Positions 1 to 10,180 of a DNA stretch of 64,000 nucleotides are shown here, piece by piece. The DNA lies in assembly GCA_965153455.1 (NCBI GenBank), contig OZ234499.1, positions 17,852,271-17,916,270 of the forward strand, in the 5' to 3' direction. Position numbers and translations under genes: made by a program. Each line of letters begins with the position of its first letter. The first letter of the stretch is position 1. The notes below the pieces were generated by a model, which was not told where the DNA came from, ran no database searches, and saw only the letters and a program-made list of their open reading frames with translations. This DNA comes from Sphagnum compactum. Its lineage: Eukaryota; Bryophyta; Sphagnopsida; Sphagnales.

Positions 1-860
1 AGACAAAATATAATTTTCAGATGTAAAATAAATAATGATGGAATATTGGGAATCATATGGGAACATAAGGGGAAGGAAGAAAGGAGAACGAGGATATGCA
101 GATGTAATTGACAATATAGATGAAATAGGATTTCAAATAAATGTAAAAATTTAAGACATTGATGACATTAATTTTAACAAATAAAAATATATAATGGTTG
201 AAGAAAAAATTAACAATTCATTTATATTTATCATTATAACTTATGATTTTAATTCTAAATATAATTTGATTTAATGTACTCCCAATGGAACGAGGGTTAA
301 CAAGCTTTTGGATGATCAACCCAAAATAAAGTGTACTTGCTTGTTGGGTTACTTTGTTATTCTTCCCCTTTTCTTTTCCTCCCTTTCTCAACAAACTTAC
401 CATTATGGCAAAAGCTTAAGTAACGCATTTGAAATCCCTTTGTTAACGAGTACTTGCAGCATACGTGTTAAAAAGACAACACAAAAGATCAAGTCACACA
501 CATTTCAAGTCCATCGTTTTCATGTTAATGCATTGTTGCGTAAACATTAAAAAAATCGCAAAGCATGGCTGTCATTTTCACCGTGTGTACTCAGAGGATA
601 TCTTATAACCATGAAAGCTCCTCCTTTGCTTTGCCTTATGTGGTGGGCCTCTTCTTATCAGAATGCCATCTCCGTAAGGCTTCACCTAACACATACAAGA
701 CTAAGTCATACTGCGTTTCAAATCCTTCATTGCGATGACTATATGCACCCATGTTAAAAAAACCATAGAAGACAGATGTCGCACATTTGAAGCCCAACAT
801 TTTGATGTGAATGTGAATGAATGAGGTAGCTAGCGTTCACATTACAAAGCCCATTTCATA
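1..860. other. AT-rich flank with no supported gene
   Basis: No ORF here resembles a protein; the short ORFs around 218-550 are low-complexity and lack family features. From about 550 the sequence contains diverged pieces of the repeat that follows, such as 'gtcgcacatttgaag' and 'acccatgttaaaa', suggesting old, decayed units at the edge of the array. Confidence 0.6.
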
Positions 861-864
861 CAAA

Positions 865-1925
865 GATTACGTCGCACATGAAAAACACACCATTTGATGG
901 GTATTCTGATAACCGTTGAAACCCATACCAAGATTAGGTCACACATTAAAAACCCATCATTTGATGGGTGTTCTGATAACCGTTAAAACCCATACCAAAA
1001 TTAGGTCACACAATAAAAACCCATTGTTTGATGGGTGTTCTGATAACCGTTGAAACGGATACCAAGATTAGGTCACACATTAAAAACCCATCATTTGATG
1101 GGGCTTCTGATAACCGTTAAAACCCATACCAAGATTAGGTCACACATAAAAACCATCATTTGATGGGTGTTCTGATAATCGTTTAAACCCATACCAAGAT
1201 TAGGTCACACATTACAAACCCATCATTTGATGGGTATTCTGATAACCGTTAAAACCCGTACCAAGATTAGGTCACACATTAAAAACCCATCATTTGACGG
1301 GTATTCTGATAACCGTTGAAACCCATACCAAGATTAGGTCACACATTAAAAACCCATCATTTGATGGGTGTTCTGATAACCATTAAAACCCGTATCAAGA
1401 TTAGGTCGCACGTTAAAAACCCATCATTTGATGGGTATTCTGATAACCGTTGAAACCCATACCAAGATTAGGTCACACATTAAAAACCCATCATTTGATG
1501 GGTATTCTGATAACCATTGAAACCCATACCAAGATTAGGTCACACATTAAAAACCCATCATTTGATGGGTATTCTGATAACCGTTAAAACTCATACAAAG
1601 ATTAGATTAAACATTAAAGACCTGTCATTTGATGGGTATTCCAATAACCACTGAAACCCATACAAAGATTAGGTCACACACTAAAAACCCATCATTTGAC
1701 GGTGCTTCTGATAACCGTGAAAACCCATACAAAGATTAGGTCACACGCTAAGAACCCATCATTTGACGGGTATTCCGATAACCATTAAAACCCATACAAA
1801 GATTAGGTCACACATCATAATCATTTGACGGGTATTCTGATAACCGTCTAAAACCCATAACAAAAGATTAGGTCACACATTTGAGATCCATCATTTTTGC
1901 ATGTGTGTTCCAAAGCCATACAAAG
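865..1925. repeat. 67-bp satellite-like tandem array with palindromic core
   Basis: About fifteen head-to-tail units of about 67 bp, each starting near 'gattaggtcacacatt' and containing 'ttctgataaccgtt'. Units differ by scattered substitutions and small indels, and degrade at both ends. Almost every unit contains ACCCATCATTTGATGGGT, an 8-bp perfect inverted repeat around TT. There is no coding potential. Unit length and divergence fit a local minisatellite or satellite. Confidence 0.93.
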
Positions 1926-2224
1926 ATGAGGTCTGAGGCATTTGGATGTAAAAACCACATTTGGATGAGATGAAATACCCACGTACAATGTATACAAAAT
2001 TTGGACATAGAAAATATATAAAAATCCCTTGAATGAAATAATAGAAAGCAAAAAAAAAATTGGCCCAGAAACACAAAATTGCAAATCTATAGAAATGTGG
2101 GATATTTTCAAAAAACATAGAAAATATTTTGGATGAAACATGGTACACATGGGATGAAAGACCAGCAGTGGATGAAAAGGATGAACTATTATTATTATTT
2201 TTATACTAATTTCACAGTACCACC

Positions 2225-3070
2225 ATAGCTGTCAGTCGCCTGCAGTAGTCGTATATGAATACAATACAATACAATAGTAGTCACCAACAGTATTCTACAG
2301 AGTATGGATACAGTACAATATATTAGTCACCACCAGTATTCTACAGAGTATGGATGCAGTACAATATATTAGTCACTGTATTCATCTGATGTATGAATAC
2401 AATAAAAAAATAGTAGTCATGTGTATGAATACAGTACAAATAGTAGATGATACAATACAATATTAGTCACCAACAGTATTCTACAGAGTATGGATGCAGT
2501 ACAATATAAGTCACTGTATTCATCTGATGTATGAATACAATAGTAGTCATGTGTATGAATACAGTACAAAATAGTAGTTACTGGTTGTAGGTGGTCATTT
2601 GTATGAATACAGTACAATGGTATGCTTGCAGTACGTATTGTAGCCACGGGTAGTAGGTAGTGGTGTGGTACGAATACAGTACAATGGTAGTCACTAGTAT
2701 TAAGTAGTCATGTGGTATGAATACTGTACAAGGGTAGTCACCAGTAGTGTATAGTTTCCCGTATGAATACAGTACAAATTGTTGTCCACCGGTAGTAGGT
2801 ATAGTCATGTGTATGAATACAGTAGAATGGCAGTCTCCGTTAGTAGGTAGCCTTAGTTGTGTGTATGAATACAGTACAATTACAGTCACCGGACACACCG
2901 GTAGTAGTAGGGAGTCGTGTGGTATGAATACAGTACAATGGTAGTCACAGTTCGTAGGTACGTAGTCGTGTGGTATGAATACAGTACAAGTTTAGTCACC
3001 GGACAACGGTAGTAGGGAGTAGTGTGTCTGGATACAGTACAAGATTAGGTTACCGGACAGTGGTAGTAGG
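2225..3070. repeat. Degenerate minisatellite with GTATGAATACAGTACAAT core
   Basis: Many imperfect copies of a unit carrying 'tatgaatacagtacaa' plus a 'tagtcaccggtagtaggtag' spacer. Spacing is irregular, roughly 40-65 bp. Short minus-strand ORFs rich in C, I, H, T and Y are by-products of the repeat. It is unrelated in sequence to the preceding 67-bp array. Confidence 0.85.
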
Positions 3071-3107
3071 AATCGTTTGCTCAATCGCTTTGCAACCCCA
3101 TGCATAC

Positions 3108-3295
3108 AACCAACGAACGTTGGAACGAATGAACGAACGTTCGAACATTGGAGCGCACGTTCGAAAATTGGAACGAACGTTGGAACGAACGAACGAACGT
3201 TGGAACGAATGAACGAACGTTGGAACGAATGAACGAACGTTGGAACGTTGGAACGAACGTTGGTTCGTTTATTCGTTCGTTCGAGACGCGAAGTT
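3108..3295. repeat. GAACGAACGTTG minisatellite, self-complementary
   Basis: Short tandem units built from GAACGAACGTTGGAACGAAT, continuing into the complementary motif TTCGTTCGTTCG at 3265-3285. The AACGTT core is palindromic and the two halves could fold back on each other. The array lies directly before the CT tract and the SIN3-like start codon, so it is probably promoter or 5'UTR sequence. Confidence 0.85.
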
Positions 3296-3368
3296 CGAAC
3301 AAAACCAGCGAGTCGCGACTCTTCTCTCGTCTCTCTTTCTCTCTTTGTGTGTGCGTGTGTGTGCGCGC

Positions 3369-3370
<2 letters not shown>

Positions 3371-3405
<35 letters not shown>
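3371..3405 (+). repeat. (CT)n microsatellite in SIN3-like leader
   Basis: About seventeen CT dinucleotides in a wider pyrimidine-rich stretch (3318-3405). It lies about 105 bases before the chosen start codon. CT-rich tracts are common in plant 5' leaders and core promoters, and this position fits that role. No TATA box could be assigned with confidence. Confidence 0.8.
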
Positions 3406-3408
<3 letters not shown>

Positions 3409-3511
3409 CGTGTCTTGCAGCGCGGCAAAAATCTACGGGGAAAATCTAAGAGCAGTAAGCACGCGCATTGGGCTATCTGCATTCACGCATGAGCTGTGGG
3501 CGCGACGCATC

Positions 3512-6500
3512 ATGAAGCGTAGTAGAGATGATGGTAAGGGTGGGGGAGGTGGGCCAAGAATTAAGCGGCCATCAGCCGCTGTTGGTGCTGGTGGTGGTGG
3601 TGTAGGGGAAGGGGGAGGTGGTGGTGGGGAGAGGGCGGAGGTGGGGGTTCAGCAGCAGCAGCAGGGGTTGACGGCGGAGCAGCAGAAGTTAACGGCGGAG
3701 GATGCGTTGAGCTACTTGAAGGCTGTGAAGCAGAAATTCAACGATGAGAAGGGCAAGTACGAAGAGTTTCTTGCAACCATGAAGGATTTCAAGGCGCAGC
3801 GGATCGACACCGCGGGGGTGATCGAGCGTGTGAAGGAGCTTTTCCAAGGTCATCGGGAGCTTATTCTGGGTTTCAACACGTTTCTGCCTGAGGGTTACGA
3901 GATCACGCTTCCGGCTGAGGTGGTTGTTGTGCAGCCGCAACAGCAGCAGCAGCAGCAGCAACAACAACAACAACAACGACAGCAGCAGCAGTCGCATCAG
4001 CTGGAGGAGAAGAAACAGCCGGTGGAGTTCGATCAGGCCATCAACTACGTGAACAAGATCAAGGCCAGGTTTCAGAATGATGAGCATGTTTACAAGGCCT
4101 TCTTGGAGATCCTCAACATGTACAGGAAGGGGAACAAGAGCATCAACGAGGTGTACCACGAGGTGGCTGTTCTGTTCCAGAAGCATCCCGACTTGCTCAA
4201 GGAATTCACTTGTTTCCTTCCAGACTCGACGGGCTCTGCTGCGGGGGTGTCCAAGGTGAGCGGACATCAGCATCATGCTTCTCCTCTTGCTAGGTCGTCG
4301 CTTCCTGTGAAACCGAAGCAGGAGGACAGAGCTGTTGCCTCTGGTGCAGCGAGGAACCCTAATGTGGACAGAGTCGTGGTTCACAAGACAGAGAAGTTTG
4401 CCTCCTCGGATCGAGGGTTGGACCGGCATGGGACTACTACTGCTCCTGGAATTAGGATTGACAAGGAGCGCAAGAAGGGGGAGAAAGAAAGGGACAAGAA
4501 GGAGGAAGTGGAGCGCAGCAGGCCTGTGCGGGTGGAACGGAATGAGGTGAACAGCCATGTGGAGAAGAAGGAGATGGAGCTGGATGCCATGCACAGATTC
4601 CCTCAGAAGCGACAGTCTGCTCGGCGTGCAGATGAGCGCATTCGCAGTCAATCAAAGGCAGAGGAAGCAGGGGAAGCAGCAGCAGCTCCTCCTTATGCCA
4701 GGCAGCCAGGAGTTGCTTTGGCCTCATTGGATGAGCTCGGGAAGGGTGGCTCCAGCTTGCCTGCTTTTGTTGAAAAGGTGAAGTCAAGGTTGCGCAATCG
4801 CGAGACCTACCAAGAGTTCCTCAAGTGTCTCAACATCTTCAACCAGGAAATCATCAGCCGTGCAGAGCTGCAGAGAGTGGTGGGTGATCTTCTGGGGAAA
4901 CATACAGATCTCATGGAAGGCTTCAATGAATTTCTTATTACTTGTGAAAATCTGGAAGTAGGAGGAGGAGGAGGAGGAGGAGGTGGAAATCTGACAGGTG
5001 TGTTCCACAACCGGAATTCAGGAGAGTTTGCAGAAGAACCAGGACTGAAGCCAAAGGTTGAGAAAGACAGAGAACGAGACAGGGAGAAAGACAAGGAATG
5101 GGACAAGGAAAAGGAGAGAGAACGAGATGGTGAGCGGCAGCAGCAGCAGCAGCGAGACAAAGACAGGGCCCGACACTTCAACAAACCTAGCAAGGAAGCG
5201 CTGCATAAGGTTTCTGCAGTACCAACCAAGGACAAGTACATCAACAAGCCCCTGTCAGAGCTCGATCTGTCAAACTGTGAGCAATGTACTCCCAGCTATC
5301 GATTGCTTCCAAAGCATTATCGCAGACCTTTATCCAGCCACCGCAACACTTTGGCTGATTCTGTGCTGAATGACAACTGGGTGTCTGTTACTTCCGGCAG
5401 CGAGGACTACTCCTTCAAGCACATGCGCAAGAATCCGTACGAAGAAAGCTTGTTCCGTTGTGAAGATGATCGCTATGAACTGGATATGCTGTTAGAGACG
5501 ACCCTGAGCACTGCAAAGCTTATTGAGGAATCTATTGAGAAGAAGTCTTCAGATGCAGTGAAGCGAGAGTCTCCTCTTACTGAGGAACTCTCAGCTATCC
5601 ATTTGAGGAGCATCGAACGCATTTATGGGGATCATGGTGTGGACATGATTGAACTACTACAGAAGAACACAGTTCATGCCATACCTGTCATTTACAGTCG
5701 CCTCCGACAGAAGCTGGAAGAGTGGATGAATGGCAAAGTGGAAATGAATAAGGTTTGGGCTGAAGTGTACAGCAAGAATTCGTACAAGGCTCTGGATCAC
5801 CGCAGTTTCTACTTCCAACAGCAAGACAAACGGAGTCTTAGTAGCAAGGGTTTGGTTGCAGAGATCAAGGAACTGAATGAGAAGAAAAGAAGTGAAGATG
5901 ATTCATTGCTTGCTTCTGCTGCTGGGAATCGTAGGCCACTGCTTCCAGACTTGCGGTTTGAGTATACAGATCTGACAGTGTATCAGGATTTGTATCAGAT
6001 TATTGAGTACTTGTGTGAGGAAGCTTGCACAACAAGAGAGCAAGCAGAGAAGATATTGCGGATCTGGACAACATTCCTTGAGCCCATGCTAGGTGTACCT
6101 CCCCGGCTTCATGGGTGCATGGATGACATTCAGGAGGATTTGAATGTGGGAGCTCTGCAACTGACAGGCAGTGGCTCTAGTTCAATCATTAGCAGTGCTG
6201 GTGCTGATGCTGAAGGGTCGGAAACTGATGTTTTGGCTACAAATGCTGGTGTGACGGAAGAAGGTGCTACTGCTACAAGTAATCTAGTGGCAGAGGTTCC
6301 TGAGGGGGCAGGAGCAATTGAAGACCCTGCTGCAGCAAACACACAGGTTGTTTACATGGATACTGGTGGAGCACACAAGAATGAGAAACCTGAACCTGCT
6401 GCAAGTCTTGAATTTGACGGCCCTCCAGGATTAGAGAAATTGCAGAGCATGAAGCCACCAACAGAAAACATGAGGTACAATGGCAATGCAACTACAATTT

Positions 6501-8125
6501 CAAGTGGGGTTGAAGTCAGAGCATCTCTGCAACCAAGAGGTGGAATCCTTGGTGGAGAGCTAGAGCCGCATCAAACTAGTGCAGAAGGTGGTGCAGGTAT
6601 TACGCAAGGTGGTGCAGAAACTGGTGCTCAAGAAGCTGATGCTGGGGAAGAAGAGTTGCAGGCTTCAAGGTTGAAGCTGGAGGTGGGTCCTGCAATGAAA
6701 GATGTAGAGATGAGTGAGGGTTTTGAACAGGCAGAGAGGGAAGATGGGGAGCTATCCTCCTTGCCAGAACTGGAGGACAGAAACAAGGCTAGTCTTGCAG
6801 GTGGGTCAAGATCTTACCGAGTAGGCCAGGTGGCTTCTGAAGACAATGACATAGAAAATTTCGAGCACGATAATGAAGATGCAGATGCTGCTGGAGGGCT
6901 CAAACGGCGGCATGATGCAGGGGAGGATGATGAAGGGGAAGAGCATAGTGGTCACAAGTCCAGTGGAAATAGTGACAATTTATCAGAAACTGGGGAAGAT
7001 GGCTTTGAGAGTGAGTCAGGAGAAGAGCTGTCAGAGCATGAGGAGGAGGAGGATGAGCAGGAGGAGGGCAAAAAAGCAGAAAGTGAGGGCCAAGCAGAAG
7101 ACGTGGCAGATGCTGATGATGGAGAAGGTGATGGTCAATCATCTCTGGCCTCACCTGACCGCTCATTCTCAAACTGCAGGCCACTTGCTGAATATGTGAC
7201 ATCATCACCGGAAGCATTTTCGAGTGCTTCTTGCAACAAAGCATACGAACGAGTTTTCTATGGCAATGACTTGTTCTATGTGCTCTTTAGGCTCCATCAG
7301 ACATTATATGAACGGATTTTGTTAGCTAAAACTCATGCAATGGCTTCAGAAGAGAAGTGGAGGTTGACAAAGGATGCACCTCCACCAAGCTCATACTCGA
7401 GGTTTATGGCGATTCTCTATAGCCTGCTGGATGGGTCCATAGACAATGCAAAGTTTGAGGAGGAATGCCGAGCCCTTGTTGGCACTCAGTCCTATGTCTT
7501 GTTCACCCTTGACAAGCTGATCTTCAAGCTCGTGAAACAGCTCCAAGTAGTTGCATCAGATGACATGGCTGCTAAACTTCTGTCTCTTTATGCATATGAG
7601 AAGGCAGCAGAGAATTATACTGATGAGGTATACCATGCCAATGTCTCTGTCTTGCTACATGATGAGAGCATATATAGAATTGTTTCCACATCCAAGCCTG
7701 CAGAGTTGCTCATTCAGCTCATGGAGAAGTTGGAAGTTCCGGCCAACTCTTTGGAGTGGTCTTTCCAGAACTACTTAGACGATTTCTTACTGGCAGTGCC
7801 AACAACAACTGCGAGAGACAACAAGCATCCTGTCTTCCTGATTCGAAACAAGAAGTATGCGGCAGCAGGGAAGAACCACAGTGATGATGCAGACAGGAAT
7901 GTGATGGAGAATGCCTGTGTTGTGAATGGCTTGGAATACAAAATCTCTTGCAAGACATATAAGGTTTCATATGTGCTGGATACCGAGGATCTCTTTGTTC
8001 GCAGGAATAAACGACGACGTTCTGAATCTGACCTTGCTCTGTTTGAGAGAAAGCAGAGTCAACGTCACCGCATCTTTTGTCAATGGGTTGACAAATCAGT
8101 TATTTCTGTTGATGATGACAGGTAA
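3512..8125 (+). CDS. SNL: SIN3-like (SNL) transcriptional corepressor, single exon
   Basis: Scaffold of the SIN3 histone-deacetylase corepressor complex, acting in the nucleus. The 1,537-residue reading frame carries, in order: PAH1 (about 60-135), a glutamine tract (about 143-165), PAH2 (about 171-239), a long charged linker, PAH3 (about 416-480), a K/E/R/D-rich segment, the histone-deacetylase-interacting SIN3 domain (about 581-680, with LDLSNCEQCTPSYRLLP), the following conserved mid-region (KALDHRSFYFQQQDK), a long acidic low-complexity region, and the SIN3 C-terminal domain (about 1249-1494, starting FYGNDLFYVLFRL and ending near SYVLDTEDL). I chose ATG 3512 (MKRSRDD) because the 88 residues upstream in the same frame come from tandem repeats and the CT tract. 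No intron interrupts the frame, although plant SNL genes are usually multi-exonic. The stop codon lies in a splice-donor-like context (CAG/GTAATG). Identity is secure; the exact start is less so. Confidence 0.95.
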   Translation: MKRSRDDGKGGGGGPRIKRPSAAVGAGGGGVGEGGGGGGERAEVGVQQQQQGLTAEQQKLTAEDALSYLKAVKQKFNDEKGKYEEFLATMKDFKAQRIDTAGVIERVKELFQGHRELILGFNTFLPEGYEITLPAEVVVVQPQQQQQQQQQQQQQRQQQQSHQLEEKKQPVEFDQAINYVNKIKARFQNDEHVYKAFLEILNMYRKGNKSINEVYHEVAVLFQKHPDLLKEFTCFLPDSTGSAAGVSKVSGHQHHASPLARSSLPVKPKQEDRAVASGAARNPNVDRVVVHKTEKFASSDRGLDRHGTTTAPGIRIDKERKKGEKERDKKEEVERSRPVRVERNEVNSHVEKKEMELDAMHRFPQKRQSARRADERIRSQSKAEEAGEAAAAPPYARQPGVALASLDELGKGGSSLPAFVEKVKSRLRNRETYQEFLKCLNIFNQEIISRAELQRVVGDLLGKHTDLMEGFNEFLITCENLEVGGGGGGGGGNLTGVFHNRNSGEFAEEPGLKPKVEKDRERDREKDKEWDKEKERERDGERQQQQQRDKDRARHFNKPSKEALHKVSAVPTKDKYINKPLSELDLSNCEQCTPSYRLLPKHYRRPLSSHRNTLADSVLNDNWVSVTSGSEDYSFKHMRKNPYEESLFRCEDDRYELDMLLETTLSTAKLIEESIEKKSSDAVKRESPLTEELSAIHLRSIERIYGDHGVDMIELLQKNTVHAIPVIYSRLRQKLEEWMNGKVEMNKVWAEVYSKNSYKALDHRSFYFQQQDKRSLSSKGLVAEIKELNEKKRSEDDSLLASAAGNRRPLLPDLRFEYTDLTVYQDLYQIIEYLCEEACTTREQAEKILRIWTTFLEPMLGVPPRLHGCMDDIQEDLNVGALQLTGSGSSSIISSAGADAEGSETDVLATNAGVTEEGATATSNLVAEVPEGAGAIEDPAAANTQVVYMDTGGAHKNEKPEPAASLEFDGPPGLEKLQSMKPPTENMRYNGNATTISSGVEVRASLQPRGGILGGELEPHQTSAEGGAGITQGGAETGAQEADAGEEELQASRLKLEVGPAMKDVEMSEGFEQAEREDGELSSLPELEDRNKASLAGGSRSYRVGQVASEDNDIENFEHDNEDADAAGGLKRRHDAGEDDEGEEHSGHKSSGNSDNLSETGEDGFESESGEELSEHEEEEDEQEEGKKAESEGQAEDVADADDGEGDGQSSLASPDRSFSNCRPLAEYVTSSPEAFSSASCNKAYERVFYGNDLFYVLFRLHQTLYERILLAKTHAMASEEKWRLTKDAPPPSSYSRFMAILYSLLDGSIDNAKFEEECRALVGTQSYVLFTLDKLIFKLVKQLQVVASDDMAAKLLSLYAYEKAAENYTDEVYHANVSVLLHDESIYRIVSTSKPAELLIQLMEKLEVPANSLEWSFQNYLDDFLLAVPTTTARDNKHPVFLIRNKKYAAAGKNHSDDADRNVMENACVVNGLEYKISCKTYKVSYVLDTEDLFVRRNKRRRSESDLALFERKQSQRHRIFCQWVDKSVISVDDDR

Positions 8126-10180
8126 TGTCTCTGAGGCTACATAAGTTTCATACTGATGATCTCTCTTCAAAATTCTCTCAGCAGCTATGATCAGTGGTCT
8201 CCAAGTGTTATCTCCTGATGCAATTGTACAATAAAATGGCACTCTAGGATATTTGGTTTTAGAGAAACCTTAAGGGAGATCAACATTCAACAGTTGGTTC
8301 TTCTGGTTGAATCTTTGGTGGATGATGAAGGTGACCAGCCTCTCCAACTGTCAAAGTCAGCTGGGAAGGTGCAATGTGTTGCAGAATCTCTGTCCAGCTT
8401 GACACATTTGACTTGAGATGGAACTGTTACTTTAGTACTGAATCAAAATAGTCATGGGTCTCGTTTGCTTGTTCCTCATATCTTCAGATCCAGCATCTAG
8501 TCATTCACAGGCGCTGAGGTGATATGTTGTTCTGGCAATTCCAGATGCATCAGTGGTGCTTACCCTTGAATTGGGATGTGTGCCTTTTTTGCAGTGTCCC
8601 AATGTCAGATACCTCTCATAATGCAATCAATTAGATTGGGATTCTGCGCAGCTCACTCTCTGGTATGGAATTGCCCCCCTTTTCTCCTTCAGGCTCCTGG
8701 CATTTGATTCTACAATCTACATGACACATTTGTTGTCAAGAAGGTTATGATTACTTTTTATGTCACCAATTGCAGTTGGCTTATCATTCACAACTGCAGT
8801 GTAGATTGCCTGGGTACACAGCAATAGAGAGTGCTTTAGATGAAGTTGCAGAGACACTCAAATTGATGGGAGCGCAAGAAAAGGATGACTATCAGTCTCT
8901 CTGCCTTTCACGTGCAGCTTAGTGCAGGTCCCTGAGACTGGTGGCAATTTAGGAAGTTATTTGTAAGCATTGCTGCAACATGTAGAAAAACTCAGACCTA
9001 ACTGGGACTGTGCTGTTTGTGATGTTTTTATGCAGTTGTTGCGAGCTATTGGCACATACCTGAAGCTGAGATTACAAATTGTTGCAAGCTGTTGGCATAC
9101 ACCTGAAGCTGAGATTTTCCATGAAGGTTTTTGGGCAATGTTGCATGCCTGAATGAAGAATTGGCATTGAAGAGAACTTGAAGTCCCCCATAAGAGTATG
9201 GGTTGCATCACTGCTACTCCCAGATTTTGGCGATGGTGGAAATAAAAGGTTACCGAAGGGCCCACAGAATGCGGGAATCTGCACCTGTCTACACAATCTT
9301 CTTCAGCAAGGGAAGAACGCAGAAGCGTTAAGTGGCTGCCAGCCACGCAAAGGATATGCTCTTTGGAAAACTTGGTTCACTCCCCACTCATAGCCAGGAA
9401 GAAACACAACTGGATTTAATGTGGGGGAGGATGATGACTGCTTGGTAGTAATGCTCAGCTCAGATCTTTCCTTGTACAGATCTTCCTTGCACATTTCCTG
9501 CATGTTCAGTCATTTCTTAGATTCAGCTTTCTGAGCATTGAGAGAAAAACTTCTGGCAGACTTGAGCAACAATTGAAATTATGGGCAGGCGCAGAGGAAG
9601 GAAGAACTATCTGTGTTGATGTCCAGAGACTGTCATGATCTCAACCTGCTCGCATTCATGTTGTGGTACCACTGACTCAGAGAGATGTCAGCAAACACTG
9701 GCTGCTACCACTGTGCATGCACTCTTGACAGTTTTGTCACCATGTTGAATTTCTTTGCTATTGGTCTTGCACTCTCTCATACTCCCCACCCCCGTCATTT
9801 GCTTTGACAGAAGTTACAGCTCTTTCCTCAGTTTTGAAGCACTCTGCATGCTTGCATCTGCAGGGTTGCCCATGAGGGTCGTCATGCCGGCTGAAGTGTG
9901 TGATTGATTTTGGTAGGGATAGGTGTAATTGAGTTTCACAGTGTAAGAGCTGGAAAAATTTAGCCTTCACAGTTGCACACCATGATCATCAGCTGTGTGC
10001 CTCGCTCATGTCATTCCTTTGTAAGCGTGAGGCTCTGAGTTCTTGCAATTTGTTGATAGGAAGAAAAGGTTTACATGTTTACAGCAGTGTTGTCAAGTTC
10101 TCGATTTTGAAAGGAACTGAAGTTTTTAGTTTTTTAGGTTTAATGTCAATTCAAGAATCTCACAATTAAAAATAATGATA
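8126..10180 (+). other. 3' flank/UTR-like sequence after SIN3-like gene
   Basis: Less AT-rich than the following intergenic DNA and without protein-like ORFs; probably 3'UTR and flank. A candidate AATAAA signal lies at 8230-8235. A 42-bp direct duplication occupies 9036-9118. The transcript end cannot be located from sequence alone. Confidence 0.4.
9036..9118. repeat. Two-copy 42-bp tandem duplication
   Basis: Two adjacent copies, beginning 'ttgttgcgagctattggca' and 'ttgttgcaagctgttggca', both continue into 'cctgaagctgagatt'. They differ at only a few positions, so the duplication is fairly recent. Confidence 0.85.

Noticed and set aside
865-1925. CRISPR-like appearance of regularly spaced palindromic repeats
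   Set aside because: There are no unique spacers; the entire 67-bp unit repeats, and the genome is a plant nuclear one.
3248-3511. In-frame 88-residue N-terminal extension of the SIN3-like protein starting at ATG 3248
   Set aside because: It is encoded by the GAACGTT minisatellite and the CT tract (giving a Ser-Leu run), unlike any SIN3 N-terminus; MKRSRDD at 3512 fits the family better.
3689-4651. Long minus-strand ORF of 320 codons opposite the SIN3-like gene
   Set aside because: It is Leu-rich because it is antisense to CAG/GAG-rich coding sequence and has no domain; it is a shadow of the real gene.
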